DNA of 64,000 nucleotides from Pseudonocardia terrae (GTDB lineage: Bacteria; Actinomycetota; Actinomycetes; Mycobacteriales; Pseudonocardiaceae): assembly GCF_021343995.1 (NCBI RefSeq), contig NZ_JAJTTE010000001.1, forward strand, positions 62,001 to 126,000, in the 5' to 3' direction. A program made the position numbers and the translations under genes. Below are positions 16,207 through 26,225 of this stretch, in pieces. Position 1 is the first letter of the stretch; every line of letters begins with the position of its first letter. Below the pieces are notes generated by a model, which was given only the letters and a program-made list of their open reading frames with translations, was not told where the DNA came from and made no database searches.

Positions 16207-18066
16207 TCAGGCGTGGTCCGGGCGTCCCCACTCCTGGGGGGAGGTGTACTGCAGCAGGTTGTAGAGCCGCTTCTGCACGGTCGCGATCTCCCGGACCGAC
16301 TGCGCGACCAGGCTGCGGTCGAGCGGGGCGAGGCGGCGCATCCACACGACGTCGGACACCGGCTCGCCCCGGTCGAACTGGGCGAGCTGCTGGCGCAGCC
16401 GCACCCGCTGGAGCACCTCGAACACCTCGATCAGCGTCGCGCCCTGGTCGCGGGACAGCAGCATCGACCCGGCGGCCGCCGCCAGCCGGGCCCGCGTCGA
16501 CAGCTCGGGGGAGCGCACGCTGAGCGCCGCCCACCGGGCGATCTCGACGACCGGGCGCAGGGCGTGGGCCTTGAGGTCGAACGTTCCGCCGCGCCCCGCG
16601 AGCACGTCGCGCACCGAGCGCAGCTGCGCCCGGTGCGACAGCGACTCGCGGACCAGCAGCTTCATGGTCGCCGGGTGGTGGCGCACGCCGGCGAACACCT
16701 CGGTGACCACGGGCCGGGCCGGGTCGCCCTGGATCGGTCGCCCGTCGAGCAGCAGGGACGCCATGAGCATCCCCTGGCCGTCGAGCGGCGAGACCAGCCA
16801 CTGCTCGGCCGCGGTGCGCCACTGCGCCCGGGTGCGCGCGAAGGCGGGCGACGCCGGGGTGGCGCCGTGGGCGTCGACCCGCAGGCCCGCGCGGCGCAGG
16901 ACGGCGGCGACCTCGGCGAACGCAGCCCGGTAGGCCGCCGCCCGCCGCGCGTCGACGGACTCCGCGAACACCACGGCCGAGTCGATGTCCGAGCCGAGGG
17001 TGGGCTCGCGGCGGGCGTTGCTGCCCAGGAGCATCCAGGTGACCTCGGCCTCGTCGAGGTCCGGACGCCCGCCGAGGACCAGGGTCAGGACCCGTCGCAT
17101 CACGGCGTCGACCACCGTGGAGTAGACCGCCGTCGTGTCCGAGGCCTCCCGGCGCTGCCGGACGAGGTCGCCCAGCAGCAGGGGGAGGCCGCGCGCGAGG
17201 GTCACGACGTCGTCGAGTCGCTCCGCACGCACCACCTGCTCGCGCAGCACCACCCCGGCGGCCGACGGCGAGGCGAGGAAGTCCTGCGGGTCGACCGCGC
17301 CGCAGAGCCTGCCGTCGGCGTCGACGACCAGCAGCAGGTCGAGCCGGTCCTCGGTGAGCTCCTGCAGCACGTCGACGGTCGGTGTGCCGGCCCGCACGGT
17401 GCGCGCCGCCGGCTGCATCACCTCGGTGACGGGGGTGTCGCCGGGCCGTCCCTCCGCCACGACCCGCGCCCGCAGGACGGCGTCGGTGACCAGCCCGAAC
17501 CGGCCCTCGCCGACCGGGACGGCGAGGTAGGCCGCGCGGCGTTCGGTCATCAGCCGCGCCGCCTCGGCCACCGTGGTCGCCGGCGTGCCGAGCACCGGCT
17601 CGGACACGACCAGCTCGTCGACGGTCCGGAACCGGGGCGCGGGGCCGGCGTGGTTGCGGGCGGCGAACAGGTCGTGGGCCAACAGCCGGACGCCGGCGGG
17701 GGAGGAGAACGACGAGGCCACGGCCTTGCGCGGGATCCGCACGAGCCGGACGGGGCCGAGCGCGACGGCCCGCGGCCCGACGGCGGCCCCGGTGAGCACC
17801 GAGGTCTGCCCGAAGACCCCGCCGCGGCCGACGGTCTCGTCGGCGGGCCGGTCGCAGGCGTCGTCGACGGTCCACATCTCGACCTGCCCGGACAGCACGA
17901 CGTGCACCGCCTCGGCGGCGTGCGCGAACGCGTCCAGGATCTGCGCCCCGGTCGGGTGGTCGACGATCTCGGCCGCGTCGGCGACCCGGCGCAGCTCGCG
18001 CTCCGGGAGCGAGCCGAACGGCGCGGTCCGCGCCAGGAAGCCCGCGAGATCCTCCACGGGGGTCAT
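16207..18066 (-). CDS. cNMP-binding/CBS/DUF294 nucleotidyltransferase-like protein
   Basis: 619 residues. Domain order: cyclic-nucleotide-binding-like beta roll (about 10-120, FGSLPERELRRVADAAEI to LVRIPRKAV), a CBS pair (about 140-270, VSEPVLGTPATTVAEAARLM and VTEVMQPAARTVRAGTPT), then the DUF294 nucleotidyltransferase with LLGSNARREPTLGSDIDSAVVF, which keeps the G-S-x-x-R and D-x-D pattern. A DUF294 C-terminal helical domain follows. Relatives are predicted signal-responsive nucleotidyltransferases, like the GlnD catalytic region, and can sit beside transporters or kinases. The partner here is unclear. ATG 18066 is the best start; GTG 18057 is possible. Confidence 0.85.
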   Translation of the reverse strand: MTPVEDLAGFLARTAPFGSLPERELRRVADAAEIVDHPTGAQILDAFAHAAEAVHVVLSGQVEMWTVDDACDRPADETVGRGGVFGQTSVLTGAAVGPRAVALGPVRLVRIPRKAVASSFSSPAGVRLLAHDLFAARNHAGPAPRFRTVDELVVSEPVLGTPATTVAEAARLMTERRAAYLAVPVGEGRFGLVTDAVLRARVVAEGRPGDTPVTEVMQPAARTVRAGTPTVDVLQELTEDRLDLLLVVDADGRLCGAVDPQDFLASPSAAGVVLREQVVRAERLDDVVTLARGLPLLLGDLVRQRREASDTTAVYSTVVDAVMRRVLTLVLGGRPDLDEAEVTWMLLGSNARREPTLGSDIDSAVVFAESVDARRAAAYRAAFAEVAAVLRRAGLRVDAHGATPASPAFARTRAQWRTAAEQWLVSPLDGQGMLMASLLLDGRPIQGDPARPVVTEVFAGVRHHPATMKLLVRESLSHRAQLRSVRDVLAGRGGTFDLKAHALRPVVEIARWAALSVRSPELSTRARLAAAAGSMLLSRDQGATLIEVFEVLQRVRLRQQLAQFDRGEPVSDVVWMRRLAPLDRSLVAQSVREIATVQKRLYNLLQYTSPQEWGRPDHA

Positions 18067-18175
18067 CGTGTCAGGCGGCCGGCCTCGGGCGACCGGCATC
18101 GTGCCGGGATCCGCCGGGCGTCTACTCGCGCGGCCGAAGCGCACGGTCCCGGTGGGATCGGGGCCGGGACGACCG

Positions 18176-19159
18176 TCAGCCCAGCTCGGGCCAGGTGAGG
18201 GTGGCGGCGCCCCACGTGGCCCCGCCGCCGAACGCCGTGAGCACGACCTTCTCGCCGGCACGCAGGATCCCTCGTTCGTGCGCGTCGGACAGCGCGACGG
18301 GGATGGAGGCGGCGGCGGTGTTGCCCACACGGTCGAGGTTGGCCACCACCCGGTCCGCGGGCACGCCGAGCCGGTGCGCCACGGCGTCGAGGATGCGGCG
18401 GTTGGCCTGGTGCCCGACGAACCGCTCGACCTCGTCGACGGCCCAGCCGGTGCGCTCGAGGATCTCCCGGGTCGAGCGGGTCATCCGGTCCACGGCCTGC
18501 CGGTACACGGCCTGGCCCTGCATGGTGAACCAACGCTCGTCGGAGCCGGGCTCGCGGGAGCCGCCGCCCGGCGTGATGATCAGGTCCTCCTGGCCGCCGT
18601 CGCTGCCGAGGACGATGTCGTGGACCGTCGGCCCGCCCCCGGCCCGGAGCACCACGGCACCGGCGCCGTCGCCGAACAGGAAGGCGGTCCGGCGGTCGGT
18701 GGGGTCGACGATGGTCGAGAACGTGTCCGCGGCGACCAGCAGCACCGACTCGGCCGCGCCGGCGGTGACCATCGCCGCGGCGGTGGACAGGCCGTAGAGG
18801 AACCCCGAGCACACGGCGTTGACGTCGAACGCCGGCACCGTGCCGAGGCCCAGCCGGTGGGCGACGAGCGGGGCGGTGGCCGGACAGGTCCGGTCCGGGG
18901 TGGTGGTGGCGAGCACGACCAGGTCGACCTCGCCGCTGCCGCCCGAGCGCAGGTCGGCCTTGAGCGCGCGGGCCCCCGCCTCCGCGGCCAGGTCCGAGGT
19001 CGCCGTGCCGGGGTCGACGTGGTGCCGGGTGGCGATGCCGCTGCGGGTCCGGATCCACTCGTCGGACGTGTCCAGCGTCGCGGCGAGGTCGTCGTTGGTG
19101 ACGACCCGGGCGGGCAAGGCGTGCCCGAGTCCGGTCAGGCGCAGAGCGCGGTCGTGCAT
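18176..19159 (-). CDS. fabH: Beta-ketoacyl-ACP synthase III
   Basis: 327 residues from ATG 19159. The catalytic triad is complete: Cys117 in NAVCSGFLYG, His250 in VGHQANRRI and Asn280 in RVGNTAAASIP. TSDEWIRTRSGIATRHH and LFGDGAGAVVL are further FabH blocks. It condenses an acyl-CoA primer with malonyl-ACP to start fatty-acid or polyketide chains. No acyl-carrier protein, malonyltransferase or other fab gene is adjacent, so it may be an accessory KAS III for branched or special primers rather than the main FabH. Confidence 0.93.
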   Translation of the reverse strand: MHDRALRLTGLGHALPARVVTNDDLAATLDTSDEWIRTRSGIATRHHVDPGTATSDLAAEAGARALKADLRSGGSGEVDLVVLATTTPDRTCPATAPLVAHRLGLGTVPAFDVNAVCSGFLYGLSTAAAMVTAGAAESVLLVAADTFSTIVDPTDRRTAFLFGDGAGAVVLRAGGGPTVHDIVLGSDGGQEDLIITPGGGSREPGSDERWFTMQGQAVYRQAVDRMTRSTREILERTGWAVDEVERFVGHQANRRILDAVAHRLGVPADRVVANLDRVGNTAAASIPVALSDAHERGILRAGEKVVLTAFGGGATWGAATLTWPELG

Positions 19160-19400
19160 TACGGGGCACCCGGTTCCGAGTCGGCGGCGGCGGACCGGTC
19201 CGAGTCTCCTGCCTCCCTCGCGTGCCCACAACCGGGCTGTGACCTGCGGATCTTCGAAGCAGCGCTCTACTGGTCGGTAGGGCGATGCGACGTTGGACCG
19301 ACCGGCGGCGGCCGGACGGCCACGTGGGTTTTCCTGCGAAACCCTACGTGCGAGACTGGGGCGGCCGACGTCCCCGAGAACGAGACGAGGAGGGACCCCG

Positions 19401-19907
19401 ATGGAGTGGACCGGAGCCCGCTACGCCGACCTGCCGACCGTGGAGGTCGAGACCTGGGTGGACGCGCCGCCGGAGCGGGTGTGGCCCGCGGTCGTCGACG
19501 TCGAGTCGATGCCCGGGCAGAGCCCCGAGGTGCAGCGGGTGGAATGGCTGGAGGGCGGCGCCCCGGCGGTGGGGGCGCGCTTCCGGGGCCACAACGCGCA
19601 CGAGGCGCTGGGGGAGTGGTCCACGGTCTCGCACGTCGTGGAGTGCGAGGAGCCGCGCGTGTTCGCGTGGGCGGTCGAGGACCCGGAGAACCCCACCGCG
19701 ACCTGGCGCTTCACCCTTGAACCCGCCGACGGCGGCACCCGGCTGCGGCAGTGGGTGCGGATGGGCCCGGCGCCGTCGGGGCTGAGCCTGGCGATCGACC
19801 GCATGCCGGACAAGGAGCAGAAGATCGTCTTCGTCCGGCTGCGGGAGTTCGAGGCGAACATGGCCGGGACGGTCGAGGCGATCAAGAAGCGCGTCGAGGG
19901 CGCGTGA
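19401..19907 (+). CDS. SRPBCC-family protein
   Basis: 168 residues from ATG 19401 with GAGGAGGGA upstream. The START/Bet v1-like fold is indicated by VEVETWVDAPPERVWPAVVDVESMPGQSPEVQRVEWLEG, the RFRGHNAH segment, repeated beta strands and the amphipathic C-terminal helix (EFEANMAGTVEAIKKRVE). Such proteins hold hydrophobic ligands or act as cyclases. Its TGA overlaps the ATG of the luciferase-like gene (TGATG), so the two should be co-translated and may act on the same lipid-like or polyketide-like molecule. Confidence 0.85.
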   Translation: MEWTGARYADLPTVEVETWVDAPPERVWPAVVDVESMPGQSPEVQRVEWLEGGAPAVGARFRGHNAHEALGEWSTVSHVVECEEPRVFAWAVEDPENPTATWRFTLEPADGGTRLRQWVRMGPAPSGLSLAIDRMPDKEQKIVFVRLREFEANMAGTVEAIKKRVEGA

Positions 19908-20962
19908 TGCGCACCGCCACCACGGTCGAGGGGTCGGGCGGCGACGTCCGAGAGACCGTCGAGTTCGTCGTCGAGGCGGAGAAGCTCGGCATGGACGCCG
20001 TGTTCGTCGCCGAGGCCTGGGGTTCCGACGCCCCGTCCGTGCTGGGCCACCTCGCGGCGCGCACGGAGCGGATCACCCTCGGCTCGGGGATCGTGCAGGT
20101 CGGCACGCGTACGCCGGTGGCGATCGCGCAGGCCGCACTCACGCTGGCCGACCTGTCGGAGGGGCGGTTCGTCCTGGGCCTCGGCGCCTCCGGCCCCCAG
20201 GTGCTGGAGGGGCTGCACGGCGTCCCGTTCGCCCGTCCGCTCACCCGGACCCGCGAGGCGATCGCGGTGATCCGGCAGGCGTTCGCGGGGGAGAAGATCG
20301 CTCTCGACGGCGAGACGGTGCACATCCCGCTGCCCGGCGGGGAGGGGCGGCCGATGCGGCTGTCCACCGCGCCGAACCCGGACATCCCGATCTACCTCGC
20401 CGCCCTGTCCCCGCGGATGCTGCGGCTCACCGGCGAGACGGCCGACGGCTGGCTGGGCACGAGCTTCGTCCCCGAAGGCGCCTCGGCGTACTTCGGCCCG
20501 CTCGACGAGGGGCTGGCCGCTGCCGGCCGCACCCGCGCCGACCTCGACGTCTGCCAGGGCGCCGAGGTGGCCTTCGCCGCCGACGAGGACGAGCTGCGCG
20601 GCATGGTCGCCGAGCGGAAGCAGGGGCTGGCGTTCAGCCTGGGCGGCATGGGCTCTGCGGCCACCAACTTCTACAACGCCGCCTACAGCCGGCAGGGCTG
20701 GGCCGACGTCGCCGCCGAGGTCCGGGAGCGGTGGCAGGCCGGCGACCGCACCGGCGCCGCCGCGCTCGTCACGGACGAGATGGTGCTGGGCACCACCCTC
20801 ATCGGGACCGAGGAGGGGGTCCGCGCCCGCCTGCGGGTCTGGCGCGACGCCGGCGTCGACACCGTGCGGCTCTACCCCGCCGGACGCACCCTCGACGAGC
20901 GGCTCACGACCCTGGGCCGGGCCCTCGACCTCGTGCGGGAGATCGGGCCGGCCGAACGTTGA
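19907..20962 (+). CDS. Luciferase-like (LLM) F420-dependent oxidoreductase
   Basis: 351 residues. The TIM-barrel LLM pattern is clear: LGMDAVFVAEAWGSDAPSVLGHLAARTERITLGSGIVQVGTRTPVAIAQAALTLADLSEGRFVLGLGASGPQVLEG, then RTREAIAVIRQAF. In actinobacteria this branch generally uses coenzyme F420 rather than FMN. It begins on the stop codon of the SRPBCC gene. Likely a hydride-transfer enzyme acting on a carbonyl, alcohol or imine; the substrate is unknown. The N-terminus is short (MRTATTVEGSGGDVRETVEF), so a few residues of the first strand may be lost. Confidence 0.88.
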   Translation: MRTATTVEGSGGDVRETVEFVVEAEKLGMDAVFVAEAWGSDAPSVLGHLAARTERITLGSGIVQVGTRTPVAIAQAALTLADLSEGRFVLGLGASGPQVLEGLHGVPFARPLTRTREAIAVIRQAFAGEKIALDGETVHIPLPGGEGRPMRLSTAPNPDIPIYLAALSPRMLRLTGETADGWLGTSFVPEGASAYFGPLDEGLAAAGRTRADLDVCQGAEVAFAADEDELRGMVAERKQGLAFSLGGMGSAATNFYNAAYSRQGWADVAAEVRERWQAGDRTGAAALVTDEMVLGTTLIGTEEGVRARLRVWRDAGVDTVRLYPAGRTLDERLTTLGRALDLVREIGPAER

Positions 20963-21015
20963 CCCGCCCGTGGGAGGCGGAGAACAATCGTCGCCCTCGC
21001 GGAGGGGGGCCGACG

Positions 21016-21618
21016 ATGGCGTGGAACCTGAGGGGCCGGTACGTCGAGACGTGCTCGTGCGAGCTCATGTGTCCGTGCAACCTGACGTTCGACCACGGCG
21101 CCACCTACGACTTCTGCCGGGCGACCCTGGCCTTCGACATCGCCGAGGGCGAGATCGACGGCACGGACGTCCGGGGCCGCCGGGTCGTCGCGATCATCGA
21201 CACGCCGAAGGTGATGACGGACGGCAACTGGCGCCTCGGGATGTTCGTCGACGACCAGGCCACCGACGAACAGTTCGACAAGCTGGTGAAGGTGTTCGGC
21301 GGGCAGCTCGGCGGCCCGATGGCCGCGCTGGCCCCGCTCGTCGGCGAGGTCGTCGGGGTCGAGCGTGCCGCGATCGAGCTCGACCACGACGGGCTGCGGC
21401 ACAGCGTGCGCGTCGCGGACTCGATCGACTTCGAGGTCGAGGACATCGTGCCGTTCGGCGTCGAGGACGGGCGGCCGGTGCGGTTCGACGGCATGTTCCA
21501 CCCGGTCGGCTCGAACCTGACCATGGCCGAGGCCCGGCGCTCGCGGATCGACGCCTTCGGTATCCGGTACGAGGGCAGGACGGGGCTGTCCACGTCCGAC
21601 TTCTCGTGGGCAGCCTGA
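21016..21618 (+). CDS. DUF1326 family protein
   Basis: 200 residues from ATG with GGAGGGG nine bases upstream. It opens MAWNLRGRYVETCSCELMCPCNLTFDHGATYDFCRA: the CSCxxxCPC motif is the family mark and suggests metal or redox chemistry. The rest is a beta-rich domain without a signal peptide. It is separated by 4 bp from a DUF2182 membrane protein, the usual partner of DUF1326, so the two probably form a membrane-linked metal-handling pair. No function has been shown for the family as far as I know. Confidence 0.9.
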   Translation: MAWNLRGRYVETCSCELMCPCNLTFDHGATYDFCRATLAFDIAEGEIDGTDVRGRRVVAIIDTPKVMTDGNWRLGMFVDDQATDEQFDKLVKVFGGQLGGPMAALAPLVGEVVGVERAAIELDHDGLRHSVRVADSIDFEVEDIVPFGVEDGRPVRFDGMFHPVGSNLTMAEARRSRIDAFGIRYEGRTGLSTSDFSWAA

Positions 21619-21622
21619 CGCG

Positions 21623-22456
21623 ATGAGCGCTCCGGCGCAGGACCGCCCGGCCGGAACCGGCGGCGGTCTCGCGCCGGCCTACGCCGCCGTCCGTACCCGG
21701 CTCGGACTGGTCGTCCTCCTCTTCGCCCTCGCGGCGCTCGCCTGGTGGTCGACGGCCAGGCAGATGAGCGGCATGGACCAGGGGCCGTGGACGAGTCTGG
21801 GTGGGCTCGGCTGGTTCCTCGGCATCTGGGTCGTGATGATGGCCGCGATGATGTTCCCCTCGGTCTCCCCGACGGTCGCGCTCTACTCGCGGTTGACCAG
21901 GAGGCGCTCCCCGGCGTCGCCCCTGCTGTTCACCGCGGGATACGTGCTGACCTGGTCGGCCGCCGGTCTGGGCGCCTTCGTGATCGCTACGCTGGCCGGG
22001 CACGTCCCTGGGGACGTCCTGATGTGGGACCGGGCGGGACGCTGGATCGCCGGGGGCACGCTCGTCGTCGCCGCCGTGTACGAGCTGACGCCGCTCAAGG
22101 ACGTCTGCCTCGCCAAGTGCACGAGCCCGCTCGGGTTCCTGCTCACCTCCTGGCGCGAGGGCCGCTGGGGCGCCCTCCGGATGGGTGCGCGCAACGGGGC
22201 CTGGTGCGTCGGGTGTTGCTGGGCGCTCATGGCGTCGCTGTTCGCGCTCGGGGTCATGAGCCTGATCTGGATGGCCGCCGTCGCCGGGCTCATCACCGTC
22301 GAGAAGACGCTGCCGTGGCGCCGGATCACGACCGTCGCGACGGCGGCCCTGCTGCTCGCGCTCGGTGTGCTGCTCCTCGTCGCCCCGGACGCGGTTCCGG
22401 CCCTCACCGTGCCCGGCTCCGGGTCGATGAACGGCATGCCGTCAGCGGTCTCCTGA
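21623..22456 (+). CDS. DUF2182 integral membrane protein
   Basis: 277 residues with about seven membrane helices. The DUF2182 marks are GIWVVMMAAMMFPSVSPTV in the second or third helix, AVYELTPLKDVCLAKCTSP, and ARNGAWCVGCCWALMASLFALG: a set of Met, His-free Cys and Cys-Cys residues within the membrane, which has led to its description as a predicted metal-binding membrane protein. Co-encoded with DUF1326. Its 3' end overlaps the convergent AcoR-like gene by 15 bp. Confidence 0.9.
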   Translation: MSAPAQDRPAGTGGGLAPAYAAVRTRLGLVVLLFALAALAWWSTARQMSGMDQGPWTSLGGLGWFLGIWVVMMAAMMFPSVSPTVALYSRLTRRRSPASPLLFTAGYVLTWSAAGLGAFVIATLAGHVPGDVLMWDRAGRWIAGGTLVVAAVYELTPLKDVCLAKCTSPLGFLLTSWREGRWGALRMGARNGAWCVGCCWALMASLFALGVMSLIWMAAVAGLITVEKTLPWRRITTVATAALLLALGVLLLVAPDAVPALTVPGSGSMNGMPSAVS

Positions 22457-24124
22457 GATCCCGTACTCGCGCAGCTTCCGGTAGAGGGAGGACCGGGCGA
22501 TCTGCAGCCGGGCCGCGGCCGCGACCTTGTTGCCGCCGCAGTCCCGCAGCGCGTCCCGGATGGCGTCGGCCTCCGCGGCCTCCATCGGGGTGAGCCGGGT
22601 CCGCGGGGTCTCGGCGCGCAGCCGGCCGGGCAGGTCGTCGACATCGACGACGGCGCGGTCCTGCCGGGCGAGCCAGCGCGCCACCCCGGCGAGCTGGCGG
22701 AGGTTGCCCGGCCAGGGGTGCCGGCGGAGCAGCTCGGTCGCGGCCGGGGTGAGCCGCGGCCGCGGCGCGCGGCGGTCCACCGTGAGCGCGTCGAGCAGGC
22801 CGTCGAGCAGCGCGGGGATCTCGGCCGCCCGGCTGCGCAGCGGCGGGACGACGACGGCGTCCGGCCCGAACCGGTCGAGCAGCGCCTGCTGGGCCGACGT
22901 GGCCGCGGTGGGGTCGCCGGACCAGGTGCCGGCGATCCGGGCCGGGTGCCCGGCGGCGTCGTCGAGCAGGGCGCCGAGCGCCGCGCACCCCGCCTCGTCC
23001 AGCGCCTGGAGGTGGGTCAGCGCGACGCCGGAACGCTCGTGGAGCCCGTTCCGCACCGCGTCGAGCCAGGCCGGGAGACCCGCGGCGGGCACCCGCGCGG
23101 CGTCATGGACCGCCAGGCCCAGGCCGGTGAGCAGCGTGGTCTTGCCCGTGCCCGGCTCGCCGTGCACCAGCAGCGGCTCCACCCCGAGCCGCCGCCGCAC
23201 GGTGTCGGCGAGCCCGTCGCCCGACGTGGCGGAGGCCGCCATGGCAGGGAGGGCCGGGCCGTCGGCGGCCTCGGGGACGGTCACGATCAGCCCGACCGTC
23301 CGGCCGGCCGACGTCACGGTGCGGCACCGGACCTCCGGACCGTCGGGGCCGGCGGGGACGGTCACCTCGGTGGCGCCGGCCAGCTCGTCCTGGGCGCGGG
23401 CCCACCAGGCGCGGTGGTCCAGCTCGAGGCGGGCGCCGGCGCGGTTGGCGATGAGGATGTCGCCGTCGAGCACCACGACCGCGGCGGAGCTGCGGCGACG
23501 GGCGCTGAGGTAGTGCCGGAACAGCTCGCGCTCCCGGGCGCTGCTTGTGCCGTAGAGCTCGGCCTCGATCTCCCGGACGAGCTTGAGCAGCGTGGGCCGG
23601 ACCAGCGGGTTCGCGTCCTCGGCACGGCAGGTCATGTTGAGCGCGCCGAGCACGCGCCGGGTCATCGGGTGCCGCACCGGGGCCGCCGCGCAGCTGAACC
23701 CGTGCAGCGCCGCGGCGTAGTGGTCGGCCCCCGTCACGACGACCGGGCGCGCGGTCTCGAGCGCCGTGCCGATCCCATTGGTGCCGACGTGCTCCTCGGC
23801 CCACTGCGTGCCGACCACGACCGAGCGCCGGTCCAGCCGGCGGCGCAGGCCGTCGGTGTCCGTCCAGCGCCACAGGACCGTGCCGCCGGGGCCGGTGAGC
23901 ATCAGGCTCGTGTCCGCGCCGACCAGGGTGTCGGCCGCCGCCTCCAGGACCGGGGTGGCGGTGCGGCTGAAGCGGCTCTCCTCGGGCTGCGCCTGCGGCA
24001 GCTCCAGCTGGTCGGGGTCGACCCCGGAGAGCCGCGACCGCCGCCAGGAGGCCACGATCTCCGGCCGGCGCGCGATGCGCTCGACCTCCCCGGCGAGCAG
24101 CCGCTCCCGGTCCCTGTCGATCAC
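22442..24124 (-). CDS. AcoR-like GAF/AAA+/Fis regulator lacking the sigma-54 contact loop
   Basis: 560 residues from GTG 24124. N-terminal GAF sensor (about 50-200; [30 protein letters not shown] and [23 protein letters not shown] are AcoR-type), an AAA+ part with Walker [11 protein letters not shown], and a C-terminal Fis helix-turn-helix ([28 protein letters not shown]). The GAFTGA loop and most of the L1 region, required to contact sigma-54, are missing, in keeping with actinobacteria lacking sigma-54. It probably acts with another sigma factor. The acetoin/butanediol genes at 27.4-29.2 kb are a reasonable target. Confidence 0.85.
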   Translation of the reverse strand: MIDRDRERLLAGEVERIARRPEIVASWRRSRLSGVDPDQLELPQAQPEESRFSRTATPVLEAAADTLVGADTSLMLTGPGGTVLWRWTDTDGLRRRLDRRSVVVGTQWAEEHVGTNGIGTALETARPVVVTGADHYAAALHGFSCAAAPVRHPMTRRVLGALNMTCRAEDANPLVRPTLLKLVREIEAELYGTSSARERELFRHYLSARRRSSAAVVVLDGDILIANRAGARLELDHRAWWARAQDELAGATEVTVPAGPDGPEVRCRTVTSAGRTVGLIVTVPEAADGPALPAMAASATSGDGLADTVRRRLGVEPLLVHGEPGTGKTTLLTGLGLAVHDAARVPAAGLPAWLDAVRNGLHERSGVALTHLQALDEAGCAALGALLDDAAGHPARIAGTWSGDPTAATSAQQALLDRFGPDAVVVPPLRSRAAEIPALLDGLLDALTVDRRAPRPRLTPAATELLRRHPWPGNLRQLAGVARWLARQDRAVVDVDDLPGRLRAETPRTRLTPMEAAEADAIRDALRDCGGNKVAAAARLQIARSSLYRKLREYGISGDR

Positions 24125-24251
24125 CCGTCGATCACCGTCCGCGTACCGCCTCCACACAGTCGCCGGTCGGCCCCGCCGCCGTCGCCGGACGTCCGACGCT
24201 ACACGGCGGAAGAACGCCGATCACCTGGGCGAAAGGCGAGGGTCGGGCGGA

Positions 24252-24401
24252 TCAGGAGAGCGCCCGTAGCTCGCCGCGGGCGGGTTCGGCCAGTGACCGC
24301 ACCACGTCCCAGAGCTGGTCCTCGTCCATGGACATCACCGTCGGCGGTGCCGCGGCGACCGTCATGTCGTCGTTCTGGGGGAGCCGGTCGTCGTCGACCA
24401 T
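24252..24401 (-). CDS. 49-residue acidic small protein (unrecognised)
   Basis: A short leftward frame from ATG 24401 with GGAGGT eight bases upstream (complement of 24409-24414). The product starts [20 protein letters not shown] and ends in a likely helix, [23 protein letters not shown]. It lies between the AcoR-like gene and catalase, in the orientation of the former. The ribosome site and amino-acid composition support coding; a longer Arg-rich frame overlaps it but lacks a ribosome site. Function unknown. Confidence 0.5.
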   Translation of the reverse strand: MVDDDRLPQNDDMTVAAAPPTVMSMDEDQLWDVVRSLAEPARGELRALS

Positions 24402-24618
24402 CGTGCGTACCTCCGTGCTCGGGCAAGACGGTCACTACCCCCGCAACGAGCGCGGTATGCGGACCGGAGATACCCGGAATCCGGACGGGGGCCGAGCGGC
24501 GGAAGGAGGTTCACGCGCGCGAGGCCCGGGTACGCCACCCGCGTGTGGCGGCGCCCGGCGCCGCTCCTCGCCCACCACGCGAGCACCGAAGGCGACCCAC
24601 GACGAGGAGGCGCACCCC

Positions 24619-26142
24619 GTGACGAGCACGCGCCCGAACCCCACCACGACCGACGCCGGCATCCCGGTCGAGAGCGACGAGCACTCGTTGACCGTCGGCC
24701 CGGGTGGCCCGATCCTGCTGCAGGACAGCTACCTCATCGAGCAGATGGCGCAGTTCAACCGGGAGCGCATCCCGGAGCGCCAGCCGCACGCGAAGGGCAG
24801 CGGGGCCTTCGGGACCTTCGAGGTGACCAACGACGTGAGCGCCTACACGAAGGCGGCGCTCTTCCAGCCGGGTGCGAAGACGGAGCTCGGCATCCGGTTC
24901 TCGACCGTCGCGGGGGAGCGTGGCAGCCCCGACACGTGGCGCGACCCCCGCGGGTTCGCGATCAAGTTCTACACGTCCGAGGGCAACTACGACATGGTCG
25001 GCAACAACACGCCGGTCTTCTTCATGAAGGACCCGATGAAGTTCCAGCACTTCATCCGGTCGCAGAAACGGCGCGCCGACAACAACCTGCGCGACCACGA
25101 CATGCAGTGGGACTTCTGGACGCTCTCGCCGGAGTCCGCGCACCAGGTCACCTGGCTCATGGGCGACCGGGGCATCCCGCGCACGTGGCGGCACATGAAC
25201 GGCTACACGAGCCACACCTACATGTGGATCAACGAGGCCGGCGAGCAGACCTGGGTCAAGTACCACTTCAAGACCGACCAGGGCGTCGAGTACTTCACCC
25301 AGCACGAGGCCGACCAGATGGCGGCGGCCGACACGGACTACCACACGCGCGACCTGTTCGAGCACATCCGCGACGGCGACTACCCGTCCTGGACGCTCCA
25401 CGTCCAGCTCATGCCGTACGAGGACGCCAAGACGTACCGGTTCAACCCCTTCGACCTGACGAAGGTCTGGCCGCACGGCGACTACCCGCTGACCGAGGTC
25501 GGCCGGATGACGCTGAACCGCAACCCCACGGACAACCACACCGAGATCGAGCAGCTCGCGTTCCAACCGAACAACCTCGTGCCGGGCATCGGGCCGTCGC
25601 CGGACCGCATGCTGCTCGCGCGGCTGTTCTCCTACGCGGACGCCCACCGCCACCGCCTGGGCGGCAACTACCAGCAGATCCCGGTGAACGCCCCCGTCGT
25701 GCCCGTGCACTCGTACTCGAAGGACGGGGCGATGCGCATGCACAAGGTGTCCGACCCCGTCTACGCGCCGAACTCCTACGGCGGCCCGGCGGCGGACACC
25801 GAGCGCTACGGGCGGGTCCCGACCTGGCAGGTGGACGGCGAGCTCGTGCGCAGCGCCTACGTCGACCACGCCGAGGACGACGACTGGGGCCAGCCCGGCA
25901 CGATGGTCCGCGAGGTGCTGGACGACGACGCCCGCGCCCGGCTGGTCGACAACGTCGTCGGGCACCTGCTCAACGGCGTGTCCGAGCCGGTCCTCGAGCG
26001 CGCCTTCGAGTACTGGCACAACATCGACAAGGAGATCGGCGACCGGATCGAGAGCGGCGTCCGGGAGAAGGCCTCCGAGACCGACCCGAAGGCCGACGAC
26101 CAGGGCAACCCCGCCCGGAGGAGCATGCAGGCCAAGGCCTGA
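24619..26142 (+). CDS. katA: Monofunctional haem catalase
   Basis: 507 residues from GTG 24619, GAGGAGG nine bases upstream. A clade 3-type small-subunit catalase: distal His57 in [16 protein letters not shown], the distal Asn in [12 protein letters not shown] (129-130), and the proximal haem tyrosine in [15 protein letters not shown]. It breaks down hydrogen peroxide in the cytoplasm. No Fur-type or OxyR site is evident in the 217-bp upstream region. A perfect hairpin follows and ends the transcript before the convergent methyltransferase gene. Confidence 0.97.
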   Translation: MTSTRPNPTTTDAGIPVESDEHSLTVGPGGPILLQDSYLIEQMAQFNRERIPERQPHAKGSGAFGTFEVTNDVSAYTKAALFQPGAKTELGIRFSTVAGERGSPDTWRDPRGFAIKFYTSEGNYDMVGNNTPVFFMKDPMKFQHFIRSQKRRADNNLRDHDMQWDFWTLSPESAHQVTWLMGDRGIPRTWRHMNGYTSHTYMWINEAGEQTWVKYHFKTDQGVEYFTQHEADQMAAADTDYHTRDLFEHIRDGDYPSWTLHVQLMPYEDAKTYRFNPFDLTKVWPHGDYPLTEVGRMTLNRNPTDNHTEIEQLAFQPNNLVPGIGPSPDRMLLARLFSYADAHRHRLGGNYQQIPVNAPVVPVHSYSKDGAMRMHKVSDPVYAPNSYGGPAADTERYGRVPTWQVDGELVRSAYVDHAEDDDWGQPGTMVREVLDDDARARLVDNVVGHLLNGVSEPVLERAFEYWHNIDKEIGDRIESGVREKASETDPKADDQGNPARRSMQAKA

Positions 26143-26192
26143 CACAGGCCTGAACAGGTCCCGCAGGACCGCCCCGGGGGATCCGGGGGGCC

Positions 26193-26225
26193 ACGGAGCG
26201 GCCGGGCTCAGCCCGGCCGCTCCGT
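26193..26225. terminator. 16-bp perfect hairpin between katA and the methyltransferase
   Basis: Arms ACGGAGCGGCCGGGCT and its exact complement surround a single central base, so the real loop will open a few pairs. It overlaps the last codons of the convergent methyltransferase. Probably a bidirectional terminator. Confidence 0.75.

Noticed and set aside
19261..19290. CTACTGGTCGGTAG as a TetR-type operator upstream of fabH and the SRPBCC gene
   Set aside because: The arms are short and imperfect and no regulator gene is adjacent.
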